Source: a virus. Taken from it: DNA of 34,731 bases. The notes beneath the pieces were generated by a model, which was not told where the DNA came from, made no database searches, and worked only from the letters and a program-made list of their open reading frames with translations. The position numbers were made by a program, and so were the translations under genes. Location of the stretch: positions 1-34,731 of IMG/VR virus record IMGVR_UViG_3300024348_000138. One strand, 5' to 3'. Shown here one piece after another: positions 14,687-22,641 of this stretch (position 1 is the stretch's first letter; each line of letters opens with the position of its first letter).

Positions 14687-17598
14687 TGCGTAATGAACTT
14701 GTAATAGGAGGATACTCCATAGATACCATTGAAGACTTAGACATCAACATCACTAAGGAAGTCTACAACATAGATGACCCGTCTAAAAGACAATCGGACT
14801 TTAGCAAGTCGGTCGATATACCAGGCAGTAAGTTAAACGATTTTGTATTTAAGTCTTTGTTTGATGTATCGTTCTCAATCAGAAACTCAGACCAACTCAA
14901 TCCCGACTTTAACCCAAGCAAGAAGGCATCTTGTATTTACTACCAAGATACACTCCAACAAATAAGCGGTTACTGTCAGCTCAACGAAATTAAAGTCTTA
15001 AACAATGACCAGGTAACTTACTCAATAACTATCTACGGAAAGAACATAGACATTTTTAGTAAGCTAACCGACAAGACTCTTAATGACCTGACTACATTAG
15101 GGACTGCGACTTGGAATGACACTGAGATAGTAAATAGTTGGACTGCAACTTTTAACCCTACAATTAAACTTACTTATCCTATGTTAGATAGGGGAGTCAG
15201 TAAGTATGGAAGAAACACTGACGCAAGTTCAAATCTAAGTTATAACTATAACGCCTTTAAACCTTTTATTTATGTTAAGCATTTAGTTGATGCAATCTTC
15301 AATGAGGCAAAAGTGCCGTTAGAGGTTGCAACTTTTTTTAATACAACACAATTCCAAAAGATAATTCTTGAGTGTGATGTCGCTAAGTTTCAAATGAATC
15401 AAGGCGAAAAGGATGCAAGTATAGTAACTGCAACAAGGTCAACAAATCAAACAATAGGCATAGTGTCAACTGCAAATGCAGGAAACCTAAGTTTAGTTTA
15501 TGCAAATGCGTTTCAATATAACATAACGGGGTTAGACCCTTTAAGCCAGTACAACGCAACAACGGGAACATTTACAAAACTTGTAAACGGTTATACAAAT
15601 TTTGAAGTAGAGGCATTTATAAATGTAGTAAATACTACTGGTCCATTAGGTAGATTATACATTTACGCTATCCGTAAACGAGGAACTGATTATAGAGTAA
15701 TAGGTAATGCATATTTAAAGATACTTGCAGGTTCAAGTACAACACAAAATTTTAGAATAACGGTTGACTCAGAAGAACTATTGGCAGGGGATGAGGTTAG
15801 GTTTTGCATAGGTAATTTTTATTTAGGTTTAACAGGAGGCACAATAGACAATAGTACAATTACTGGGATTACATTTATTAGTACATCCGCAAATAGCTAC
15901 ACTCAATATGTTGATGGGCAAATAGAATACAATCAAACATTTTATATTGCGGATATACTCCCTAAACTAAAACAAACAGACTTTCTAATGGCAATCATAA
16001 AGATGTTTAATTTGTACATGAGTCCTATTTATGAGAATGGAGTTGTGATAGAGCCGAGAGATACTTACTACACTTCGGATATAGTTGATTGGACGGAGTT
16101 ATTAGATACTTCCAAAGACTTTACAATTAAGCCTCAGGGACTATTAGAGAATAAAGAATTAGTGTTTACTTATGCGGACAATGGCGATGACTTAAATAAG
16201 GATTTTAAACAAGCGACTTCATTTAACTACGGATATAGAGACTTAATATTTGATAACGAGTTTGTAAAAGAGACTAAGAAAGTAGAGATACCTTTTTGTT
16301 TAATACCACTCGAGGCAGACGATGACAAAAACATAATGATGCGAACCATCTTTGATGCAATGTCTCAGGAGAAAAGTCCTAAGCCTATTATTGCTTACTT
16401 TGGGGGCATGAAGTCAGGGAGATTAAGGTATTGGAATTACAACAACACAACTGCAACCGATTATACAACTTATCCTTTTGCTGGACACATCGATGACTTA
16501 ACCGCTCCAAACTATGACCTTGCGTTTGATGTTCAAGATTTTTATTATTATCTAACTCCTAATTCAAATGGCGTTACCACAACGGATAACAACCTATACA
16601 ACCAATTCCACAAATCACAATGGGAGCAAATCGGTAATAAGGATTCTAAGTTGATTGAAGCTTACTTTAATTTAAGACCAAATGATATTGCAAACTTAGA
16701 CTTCCGTAAGACTTATTGGATAAAAGATAATGCTTATCGATTATTGAGTGTTCAGGACTATGACCCCAACGGTGCATCTACAACTCTATGCAAGTTATTA
16801 AAGTTTGCTTACCAAGATGCTTTCGTTCCTACTATCCTGCAAACTAATGGAGGAAATGGACAAGGCGAGAAAGACGGTGGTTATAACACAACAAGTGGAG
16901 TAATTAAGAAAGGCATCCTTGCAACGGGTGGCAATGTCATAAACGATAACACTGTCGGCATAGTTGTAACGGGTAAAGGCAATAACTTAGGTGGCGACAA
17001 CTCAAATGTAATGATTGCAGGGGATAACAACATTATCTTACCAGGCATTACGGATGTAATGTTAATCAATACAAGCAATTTAACAATCGCAGAGAGTCAC
17101 GTTACCTACATTGACGGCATTCAATATACTGCTACTAAGAAGTACGGAGCGTTTCACGATTCAAGTATTCAACCTGCAATAGTAGCTAACACAAATTATG
17201 CAATTACATTTACTGACACTGATTTAAGCAACGGAATAACAATAGGTTCTCCAAGCTCACGAATCGTATTTGCTAACTCAGGAGTCTACAATATTACTTT
17301 TAGTGTTCAATTCGTTAATCAATCAGTTCAAATTCAAGATGCAAATATATTTTTAAAATTAAATGGCACAAATATCCCGAGTTCAAACAGTCATGTATCA
17401 ATACATGGCACACATGGAGGTGTGCATGGTCATGTTATTGCAACGGTTAATTTCATGATGCAAGTAAACGCTAATGACTATATTGAATTAGTCTTCAACG
17501 CAACGGCAACGGATGTCTCAATCGAGACTATTCCTTTAATCGTAACTCCAAGTACACCTGCATCCCCATCCGTTATCCTAACTTTACAACAAATTTAA
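14686..17598 (+). CDS. Large tail tip/baseplate protein with C1q-like C-terminal domain
   Basis: A 970-residue protein, the largest here. The N-terminus (about 1-130) has the pattern of a baseplate hub domain: YNIDDPSKRQSDFSKSVDIP and GYCQLNEIKVLNNDQ. A beta-sandwich-like insertion lies about 240-420. The central part is mixed alpha/beta. From about 735 a glycine/asparagine-rich run (GILATGGNVINDNTVGIVVT and similar) looks like a short beta-helix. The last 140 residues (from about 825) form a C1q/TNF-like jelly roll, with aromatic, alternating hydrophobic strands such as FANSGVYNITFSVQF. Such terminal domains bind host surface structures, so this is a receptor-binding candidate. It lies between a beta-rich tail gene and the tape measure gene. 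Confidence 0.78.
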   Translation: MRNELVIGGYSIDTIEDLDINITKEVYNIDDPSKRQSDFSKSVDIPGSKLNDFVFKSLFDVSFSIRNSDQLNPDFNPSKKASCIYYQDTLQQISGYCQLNEIKVLNNDQVTYSITIYGKNIDIFSKLTDKTLNDLTTLGTATWNDTEIVNSWTATFNPTIKLTYPMLDRGVSKYGRNTDASSNLSYNYNAFKPFIYVKHLVDAIFNEAKVPLEVATFFNTTQFQKIILECDVAKFQMNQGEKDASIVTATRSTNQTIGIVSTANAGNLSLVYANAFQYNITGLDPLSQYNATTGTFTKLVNGYTNFEVEAFINVVNTTGPLGRLYIYAIRKRGTDYRVIGNAYLKILAGSSTTQNFRITVDSEELLAGDEVRFCIGNFYLGLTGGTIDNSTITGITFISTSANSYTQYVDGQIEYNQTFYIADILPKLKQTDFLMAIIKMFNLYMSPIYENGVVIEPRDTYYTSDIVDWTELLDTSKDFTIKPQGLLENKELVFTYADNGDDLNKDFKQATSFNYGYRDLIFDNEFVKETKKVEIPFCLIPLEADDDKNIMMRTIFDAMSQEKSPKPIIAYFGGMKSGRLRYWNYNNTTATDYTTYPFAGHIDDLTAPNYDLAFDVQDFYYYLTPNSNGVTTTDNNLYNQFHKSQWEQIGNKDSKLIEAYFNLRPNDIANLDFRKTYWIKDNAYRLLSVQDYDPNGASTTLCKLLKFAYQDAFVPTILQTNGGNGQGEKDGGYNTTSGVIKKGILATGGNVINDNTVGIVVTGKGNNLGGDNSNVMIAGDNNIILPGITDVMLINTSNLTIAESHVTYIDGIQYTATKKYGAFHDSSIQPAIVANTNYAITFTDTDLSNGITIGSPSSRIVFANSGVYNITFSVQFVNQSVQIQDANIFLKLNGTNIPSSNSHVSIHGTHGGVHGHVIATVNFMMQVNANDYIELVFNATATDVSIETIPLIVTPSTPASPSVILTLQQI

Positions 17599-17601
17599 AC
17601 A

Positions 17602-19476
17602 ATGGCAAAAACTAAAATAGAAGTCGACCTCGTCATCAAAGGTGGCGAGTCAGTAGAAAAAGTCGAACAAAAGACCAAGAGTCTTAAAGCGCAGTTAAAA
17701 GAGATGAAAGCCTTATTGGCTTCGGGAACTTTAGACAATGAAGCGTTTAATAAGTTATCATTTGAGGCTGGACAATTACAAGATAAGATTGCCGATGTAA
17801 GTTTAAAAGTAAACAACCTTGCTTCGGATAGTAGAAAACTTGACGGGTTTATTGGAATCACGCAAGGCATTGTCGGTGGGTTCTCAGCAGTTCAAGGAAT
17901 TACGGCTTTAGTTGGTGATGAAAGCGAAGACCTGCAAAAGACAATGATTAAGTTGCAAAGTGCGACTGCAATCTTGTCAGGATTACAAACTATTCAAAAC
18001 TCTTTACAAGAGGAAAGTACTTTCATGATGGGTATTGCTGACCTTAAAACAAAGGCATTAGCAATATCAACTAAATTGTATTCATTTGCAACCTCAAGCG
18101 CAAGTCAAGCCACAAATGCTTTTCGTGTAGCAATGATAGGGCTATCAACTGCAGGTATAGGAATAGCTTTGGTTTTTATAGGAAAGTACATTGAACAATT
18201 AAACCGTCAGAAAGAAGCAGACAAAGAAAGATTAAAATCATTGAATGAGTACAATGATGAACTAACGCAAAATACTGCTCAGTCAAAAGTACAAATTACC
18301 GCAGTCAAGCAATTAGAAACTATCTTAAACGATAGCAATAAAACATTAGAACAAAAGAAAACTGTCTATAAAGAATTACAAACTTTAATACCTGCTTTAT
18401 CCGATTACACCTATGAACAAGCAAAGGCTGAAGGTGTATTGAATAATGCAATTACAAATGAGATAGCTTTAATTGGTTTGAGAGCTAAGGCAACCGCCCT
18501 TGAAAATTATGTTGTTAAGGAAGAAGAAAAGAAACTTGCACAACAACAATTGTTAAATGCAGTTAAGCAAGTAAATGATTTAGCAAAAATAAATAAACTA
18601 AAGGCAGACGGAAACCTTGTAACTGAAATAAGCACTAAAACTGTTGTCAAGGCTTTAACACCATTGGAGCAACTTGCAAAGGTCAACGAAGATATCTTAG
18701 ACTTACAAACAAAACAAAATATCATTGCAGAGAAAGGCACTAAAATAAATGTTGATACAGTTAAAAGTCCAAAAGAAACTCAAGCAGAAATTAACGCAAG
18801 AGTCGCTAAATCAATTTTAGAACAAGAGAAAAGAGATGCTGAACAATTAATAGAATTAGAAGAAGAGAAAGTCGATAGGTTTGCAAAGGTCAGAGCAGTT
18901 GATACGGAGAATATTGTTAAAGATTCTCAAAGTAGATTATTTACTTTAGGAGAATATAATAGAGCGGTTATAAGTGCAGAACAAGATTTATCCGATGCAA
19001 AAAGAAACGCATTAGAAACAGGGTTCAATATTGCTAATCAATTCACTGGCAAGAACAAAGCTTTAGCAGATACATTGTTTGCAATTCAAAAGGGAGTTGC
19101 CATTGCACAAATTGTAATTGATACACAAAAGGAAATTGCAGGATACTATTCTAATCCTACATGGAAGCTATTGCCTGACGGTGGTTTGTCTTTAGCATCA
19201 GCCGCAAGTGCAGGGGCAAAGATTAGAGCGGCTACAAGTATAGCTTCTATTGGTGCAACAACTATCGGAAAGTTTATGAACGGTGGCAGTGCTTCAAGCG
19301 GTGGAACTTCAGGCGGTGGAATTGGCAATGTGTCAAGTCAACCTCCGAGAATGGATAAGTTTGAAAGCAACCGACCTGCGATGAATCCTAATCAAAGAGT
19401 CTATGTTTTAGAAAAAGACATAACCGATTCTCAAGGTAGAGTTGCCAGGATAAGACACAATGCAACTTTGATTTAA
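17602..19476 (+). CDS. Tape measure protein
   Basis: A 624-residue protein dominated by heptad-rich helices with long Glu/Lys/Gln coiled coils (about 1-80 and 205-460). A hydrophobic patch of one or two membrane-spanning-like helices (AMIGLSTAGIGIALVFIG, about 176-193) sits inside them. The C-terminus has small-residue helices, a Gly/Ser-rich stretch and a short globular tail. This is the standard tape measure design. At about 0.15 nm per residue it would measure a tail of roughly 90 nm, which indicates a siphovirus. It lies 3 bp after the tail tip gene and ends at the second late promoter-like element. Confidence 0.9.
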   Translation: MAKTKIEVDLVIKGGESVEKVEQKTKSLKAQLKEMKALLASGTLDNEAFNKLSFEAGQLQDKIADVSLKVNNLASDSRKLDGFIGITQGIVGGFSAVQGITALVGDESEDLQKTMIKLQSATAILSGLQTIQNSLQEESTFMMGIADLKTKALAISTKLYSFATSSASQATNAFRVAMIGLSTAGIGIALVFIGKYIEQLNRQKEADKERLKSLNEYNDELTQNTAQSKVQITAVKQLETILNDSNKTLEQKKTVYKELQTLIPALSDYTYEQAKAEGVLNNAITNEIALIGLRAKATALENYVVKEEEKKLAQQQLLNAVKQVNDLAKINKLKADGNLVTEISTKTVVKALTPLEQLAKVNEDILDLQTKQNIIAEKGTKINVDTVKSPKETQAEINARVAKSILEQEKRDAEQLIELEEEKVDRFAKVRAVDTENIVKDSQSRLFTLGEYNRAVISAEQDLSDAKRNALETGFNIANQFTGKNKALADTLFAIQKGVAIAQIVIDTQKEIAGYYSNPTWKLLPDGGLSLASAASAGAKIRAATSIASIGATTIGKFMNGGSASSGGTSGGGIGNVSSQPPRMDKFESNRPAMNPNQRVYVLEKDITDSQGRVARIRHNATLI

Positions 19477-19485
19477 CTCTATATT

Positions 19486-19514
19486 GTATCTTACTATTAA
19501 ATAAATATTATATA
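19486..19514 (+). promoter_or_regulatory. Late promoter-like element 2 (capsid block)
   Basis: GTA at 19486-19488, 17 bases, TATTATATA at 19506-19514, four bases, then the ATG at 19519. It occupies almost all of the 42-bp gap after the tape measure gene. Spacing is identical to elements 1 and 3. This is the start of the protease-capsid-tube gene set, which ends at the terminator at 22184-22215. Confidence 0.6.
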
Positions 19515-19518
19515 ATCA

Positions 19519-20676
19519 ATGAAGCTACCTTTATATGTTTTGGACATTGACGAGAACTTGGAGGATGAAACCTCAGTATTCGCAGTTGGCTTAGTTTTGC
19601 AACCTGCCATTGAGCGTAACTGGCACACTTTTTCTGCTGAAGAACCTGCAATAGAACACAAATTTACTGTAGTAGATGAGGAAAAGAAGATATTAGGTGG
19701 CTTCTTAATGATTGCAGAACAACCAATTTACCGCAAAGATGAAGACGGGACTGAGTATTATGTCAAATTTACCTCAGAAAGCATTGCAAGAATAGTTAAT
19801 AAACTTGCAAAGAGTGGCAAACCGCTAAGTTTCAACCTTAATCATGATGATAACAAACCCGTTAAAGGGGCTTATTTACTAAGTCACTTCATTATTGATA
19901 GCAAATTAGGGATGAAAACCCCTGAGAATTTTACTCCTGCGCCTGACGGCTCATGGTTTGGATACGTTAAAATAGAAGACGATGCGGTTTGGGACATGGC
20001 AAAGACTGGAGAAATAAGAGGATTCTCGGTAGAGGGTTACTTCAACGATAAAAAGGTAGATGAAGCCGATCAAAAAGAATACGAAGACATCAAAAATAAA
20101 ATCATCAATAATATGGAATTTAATAAATTAAAAAAGGTCTTGGGCGAAGACCTAACTAATCAACTTAAAAAAGTTTTTAGTGAAGAAACCCCTGCTCCTG
20201 CGATTGAGTTCGTAGAGACAAGCTTATTAGACGGAAGTGCAATCGTTAAAGGTACTATCGCAGTAGGCGAAACAGTTACTTTGGTAATGCCTGACGGTAG
20301 CGAAGTTCCTGCTCCCGATGGAGAACACACTTTAGAAGGTAATGTAGTTATAACTGTATTGGATGGAGTTATTGCAGAAGTAGCAACTGCTGAAGAAGAA
20401 AGCCCATTGAATGACGAAGCATTAATGAGTAAAGTAAACGAAGCATTGGAAGCTCAGGCAAATGACTTTAACAATCAAATCGCTGACATCCACTCTAAGT
20501 ACGCTCAAGAAATTGAAGCACTAAACGCAAAGACAACCGCTTTATTTAGCGCAGTTGGAATCTTAGCAAAGACCGAAGAAGTTGAAGTAGTAAGCAATGA
20601 TGCAAAAAGAAAAAGTGCATCAGTAAGCGCAACTCAATTTAGTAGATTAACTGAAATATTAAACAAAATAAAATAA
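19519..20676 (+). CDS. Prohead protease (XkdF-like) fused to scaffold
   Basis: A 385-residue fusion. The N-terminal domain (about 1-180) resembles the XkdF-type phage serine protease: FTSESIARIVNKLAK, then SFNLNHDD near 107-114 (probable catalytic His), and TGEIRGFSVEGYF near 163-175 (probable catalytic Ser in the GFSVEG strand). The remainder is acidic and helical with a coiled coil (about 300-350), fitting an internal scaffold removed during head maturation; a small beta-like insertion lies about 230-295. It is directly upstream of the major capsid gene. An ATG inside the gene (20113) preceded by A/T-rich sequence may yield a separate scaffold. Confidence 0.82.
   Translation: MKLPLYVLDIDENLEDETSVFAVGLVLQPAIERNWHTFSAEEPAIEHKFTVVDEEKKILGGFLMIAEQPIYRKDEDGTEYYVKFTSESIARIVNKLAKSGKPLSFNLNHDDNKPVKGAYLLSHFIIDSKLGMKTPENFTPAPDGSWFGYVKIEDDAVWDMAKTGEIRGFSVEGYFNDKKVDEADQKEYEDIKNKIINNMEFNKLKKVLGEDLTNQLKKVFSEETPAPAIEFVETSLLDGSAIVKGTIAVGETVTLVMPDGSEVPAPDGEHTLEGNVVITVLDGVIAEVATAEEESPLNDEALMSKVNEALEAQANDFNNQIADIHSKYAQEIEALNAKTTALFSAVGILAKTEEVEVVSNDAKRKSASVSATQFSRLTEILNKIK
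20113..20676 (+). CDS. Possible internally initiated scaffold protein
   Basis: An in-frame ATG at 20113 lies exactly where the protease domain ends and the acidic scaffold region begins. The preceding bases (AAATCATCAATAAT) are A/T-rich like those before other starts in this genome. Translation from here would give about 187 residues starting MEFNKLKKVLGEDLTNQL. Lambda (C and Nu3) and other phages make their scaffold from such a nested start. This is a proposal from sequence position only; no experiment supports it. Confidence 0.35.
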   Translation: MEFNKLKKVLGEDLTNQLKKVFSEETPAPAIEFVETSLLDGSAIVKGTIAVGETVTLVMPDGSEVPAPDGEHTLEGNVVITVLDGVIAEVATAEEESPLNDEALMSKVNEALEAQANDFNNQIADIHSKYAQEIEALNAKTTALFSAVGILAKTEEVEVVSNDAKRKSASVSATQFSRLTEILNKIK

Positions 20677-20686
20677 ATAAAATAAG

Positions 20687-21649
20687 ATGAAACTTAAAAA
20701 ATTTGCATACGACACCACTGGTCTTCCAGCAGTCGTTAACGACCAATCATTAGAATTGCTTATCCGTTCTTTCTACGAAGGAAAGACAGGAGCTACATTC
20801 GCTAAACAAACAGGTATCAAGAGTACTGCTGATTTGCATTACATCACTACTGAATTGTTCTACCAAGCTGATACTGCTTGTGCGTTTAACGCATCAGGTA
20901 AGACTGGTTTCTCAAAGAGAACTATCACTGTAGGTAAAATCAAAGTTCAGCAAGAATTTTGCGCTAAAGAACTTGAAGGTTTTTGGACTGAGAGAGCATT
21001 GCGTCCAGGCACCATGTATGACTACATTGCATTCGAAGCTGACTTCACTAACTTCCTTGTAGGTTTGTTGACTGAAGCTAAAGAAACTGCTCTTTGGCAG
21101 TCTGCAATCGGTGGTTCAGGTGGTTCTAACTTAACTCAATTTGATGGTTTCAACAAAATCATTTTAGATGCAAGTGCAACTACAATCAACGGTAACCCTA
21201 CAGGTATCACTACAGGAACAGGCATCACATCTGCTAACGTAATAGGTATATTCGATGGTATGTGGGCAGTTCTTCCAGCAAAGTTGAAAGGCAAAGCAGA
21301 CTTACAGTTTTATGTAGGTGGCGACACTTTTGACAAATTGATCCTTGCTTTGAAATCTGCAAACTTATTCTACTACGATGGTGTAAACGGAAGTGCTTAC
21401 CAATCTCAAGAATTAATCTTGCCAGGAACTGGAATCAAGGTTGTAGCTTACTATGGATTAGACGGTACTAACAGAATCCACTTAGGTAGAACTTCTAACT
21501 TTGTAATCGGAACTGACTTAGAGTCTGACGAAGATATGTTCAACATCCGTGAGAATCCAATCTCTTTGACTATGATGTTAGACATCCACTTCAAACTTGG
21601 AACTCAAGTGAAATTCCCGAATGAAATCGTAACATTTAAATTAGTATAA
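20687..21649 (+). CDS. Major capsid protein
   Basis: A 320-residue protein, right after the protease/scaffold gene, of the size expected for an HK97-fold major capsid protein without a long propeptide. The N-terminal arm is short, then a helix with LLIRSFYEGKTG, a central glycine-rich region (about 145-180, GGSGGSNLTQF) like the flexible loop, and a C-terminal domain ending in ENPISLTMMLDIHFKLGTQV, a strand usual at the end of such proteins. The gene has a markedly different codon look from its neighbours, with many C- or T-ending codons such as GGT, AAC and ATC, as expected of the most highly expressed gene. The gap to the next gene is 2 bp. Confidence 0.85.
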   Translation: MKLKKFAYDTTGLPAVVNDQSLELLIRSFYEGKTGATFAKQTGIKSTADLHYITTELFYQADTACAFNASGKTGFSKRTITVGKIKVQQEFCAKELEGFWTERALRPGTMYDYIAFEADFTNFLVGLLTEAKETALWQSAIGGSGGSNLTQFDGFNKIILDASATTINGNPTGITTGTGITSANVIGIFDGMWAVLPAKLKGKADLQFYVGGDTFDKLILALKSANLFYYDGVNGSAYQSQELILPGTGIKVVAYYGLDGTNRIHLGRTSNFVIGTDLESDEDMFNIRENPISLTMMLDIHFKLGTQVKFPNEIVTFKLV

Positions 21650-21651
21650 TC

Positions 21652-22167
21652 ATGGCTTGTTTACTATCAACTGGATTCACATTGGACTGCCGAGATAGTA
21701 TTGGCGGAGTCGATGAAGTTTACATAGGCGAGTTAGAGTATTTGAACACTGCTACTTTTGCAAGTTCAGCGGGTGCGGTAACTGTAATGGCAATGACGGG
21801 TGGCAAAAAGTTCTATAAGTATGAACTTAGAAGAAACACGGCAGAAGCTAAAGCGGACAACGCAGGTGAGGTTACAAGCGGAAGCGGTTACATCATGCAA
21901 AGTGTTGAATTTTCTTTAGATAAGTTCGATGTTGCTAAACGTAACGAAATTAGAGTACTTGCGCAAAAACCTTTGATGTTTATCGTTAAAGACAAGAACG
22001 GTTTGTTTAGTTTGTATGGTTCTGAGAATGGTTTAGACCTTTCTACAGGAACGGCAGGAACTGGAAAAGCGGCAAGTGACCTTAATGGTTTCGTTCTAAC
22101 ATTTACAGGCGAAGAAAAGACTTATCCTTTGGGAGTTTCTCAAGCGATTGTCACTTCTTTGATTTAA
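21652..22167 (+). CDS. Probable major tail (tube) protein
   Basis: A 171-residue, beta-rich protein beginning LLSTGFTLDCRDSIGGVDEV. The middle has alternating hydrophobic strands and a strand-loop (RNTAEAKADNAGEVTSGS) resembling the loop of tail tube proteins of the gpV/major tail protein fold. It is placed 2 bp after the capsid gene and ends just before a strong terminator, so it is co-expressed at a high level. Tube identity is inferred from fold pattern, size and co-transcription with the capsid gene; a head decoration or other minor head protein is the main alternative. Confidence 0.6.
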   Translation: MACLLSTGFTLDCRDSIGGVDEVYIGELEYLNTATFASSAGAVTVMAMTGGKKFYKYELRRNTAEAKADNAGEVTSGSGYIMQSVEFSLDKFDVAKRNEIRVLAQKPLMFIVKDKNGLFSLYGSENGLDLSTGTAGTGKAASDLNGFVLTFTGEEKTYPLGVSQAIVTSLI

Positions 22168-22183
22168 TCAATTATAAATAATT

Positions 22184-22215
22184 AAAGGGAGGCTTTAGGG
22201 CTTCCCTTTTTTTTT
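22184..22215 (+). terminator. Strong rho-independent terminator after capsid/tube genes
   Basis: A ten-pair stem (AAAGGGAGGC with GCTTCCCTTT, one G-U pair) closes a 6-base loop TTTAGG. The stem is followed by a run of nine T (22207-22215). It follows the tail tube gene by 16 bp and should end the 19519-22167 transcript. Genes downstream therefore need their own promoter, and the only candidate is the element directly adjoining the T run. Confidence 0.9.
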
Positions 22216-22244
22216 GTACTTATTTAAGTTTTAAATATTATATA
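22216..22244 (+). promoter_or_regulatory. Late promoter-like element 3 (portal block)
   Basis: GTA at 22216-22218 begins immediately after the terminator T run; 17 bases later TATTATATA occupies 22236-22244, then four bases to the ATG at 22249. As this is the only DNA between a strong terminator and the portal operon, a promoter is expected here, which makes this copy the best evidence for the element's role. Confidence 0.68.
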
Positions 22245-22248
22245 AGTA

Positions 22249-22641
22249 ATGATAAGACTTAATTTAGGAAGTAATGTGGTTGTATTGACTTTATCCGAAA
22301 AGGTAACCATTGCAACGCCTAAGTTTCTTTTTGAGTTTATTAACAATCAGACTCAACAAAAGTACTATTGCATTGCAAGTGATACGAGCCTCTACACGGA
22401 TAGATATAATAAGTTTAACATTATAGTTAAGACAACCACTCCGAGTCCTTTAATTGGCGAAATACAAATACCTTTAGGGGATGAGTACACTTACAATGTA
22501 TACGAGCAGGTAAGTTCAACTAATTTAGTGCCTACTGGTTTGACTGTAGTTGAAAACGGACTGATGACTTATGATAAGACGATGACTTCACGGATTCAAA
22601 ACGAATCAACCTTAACACGCATAGCCTATGAGCCAAACTAA
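22249..22641 (+). CDS. Hypothetical structural protein (portal-adjacent)
   Basis: A 130-residue beta-rich protein with no recognised enzymatic motif. Two strand-rich halves are visible: the N-terminal part with VVVLTLSEKVTI and the C-terminal part with GDEYTYNVYEQVSS. It starts 4 bases after the late promoter-like element and overlaps the portal gene by 14 bp. Its expression with portal and connector genes suggests a minor virion component or assembly factor. Proteins of this size and composition recur in phages of Bacteroidota, where they are mostly listed as hypothetical. Confidence 0.6.
   Translation: MIRLNLGSNVVVLTLSEKVTIATPKFLFEFINNQTQQKYYCIASDTSLYTDRYNKFNIIVKTTTPSPLIGEIQIPLGDEYTYNVYEQVSSTNLVPTGLTVVENGLMTYDKTMTSRIQNESTLTRIAYEPN

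Noticed and set aside
15383-15571. Minus-strand ORFs here and elsewhere (for example 6805-7170, 17595-17870, 29298-29663)
   Set aside because: All lie opposite well-supported + strand genes or AT-rich control DNA, encode low-complexity hydrophobic sequence, and have no recognisable domain.
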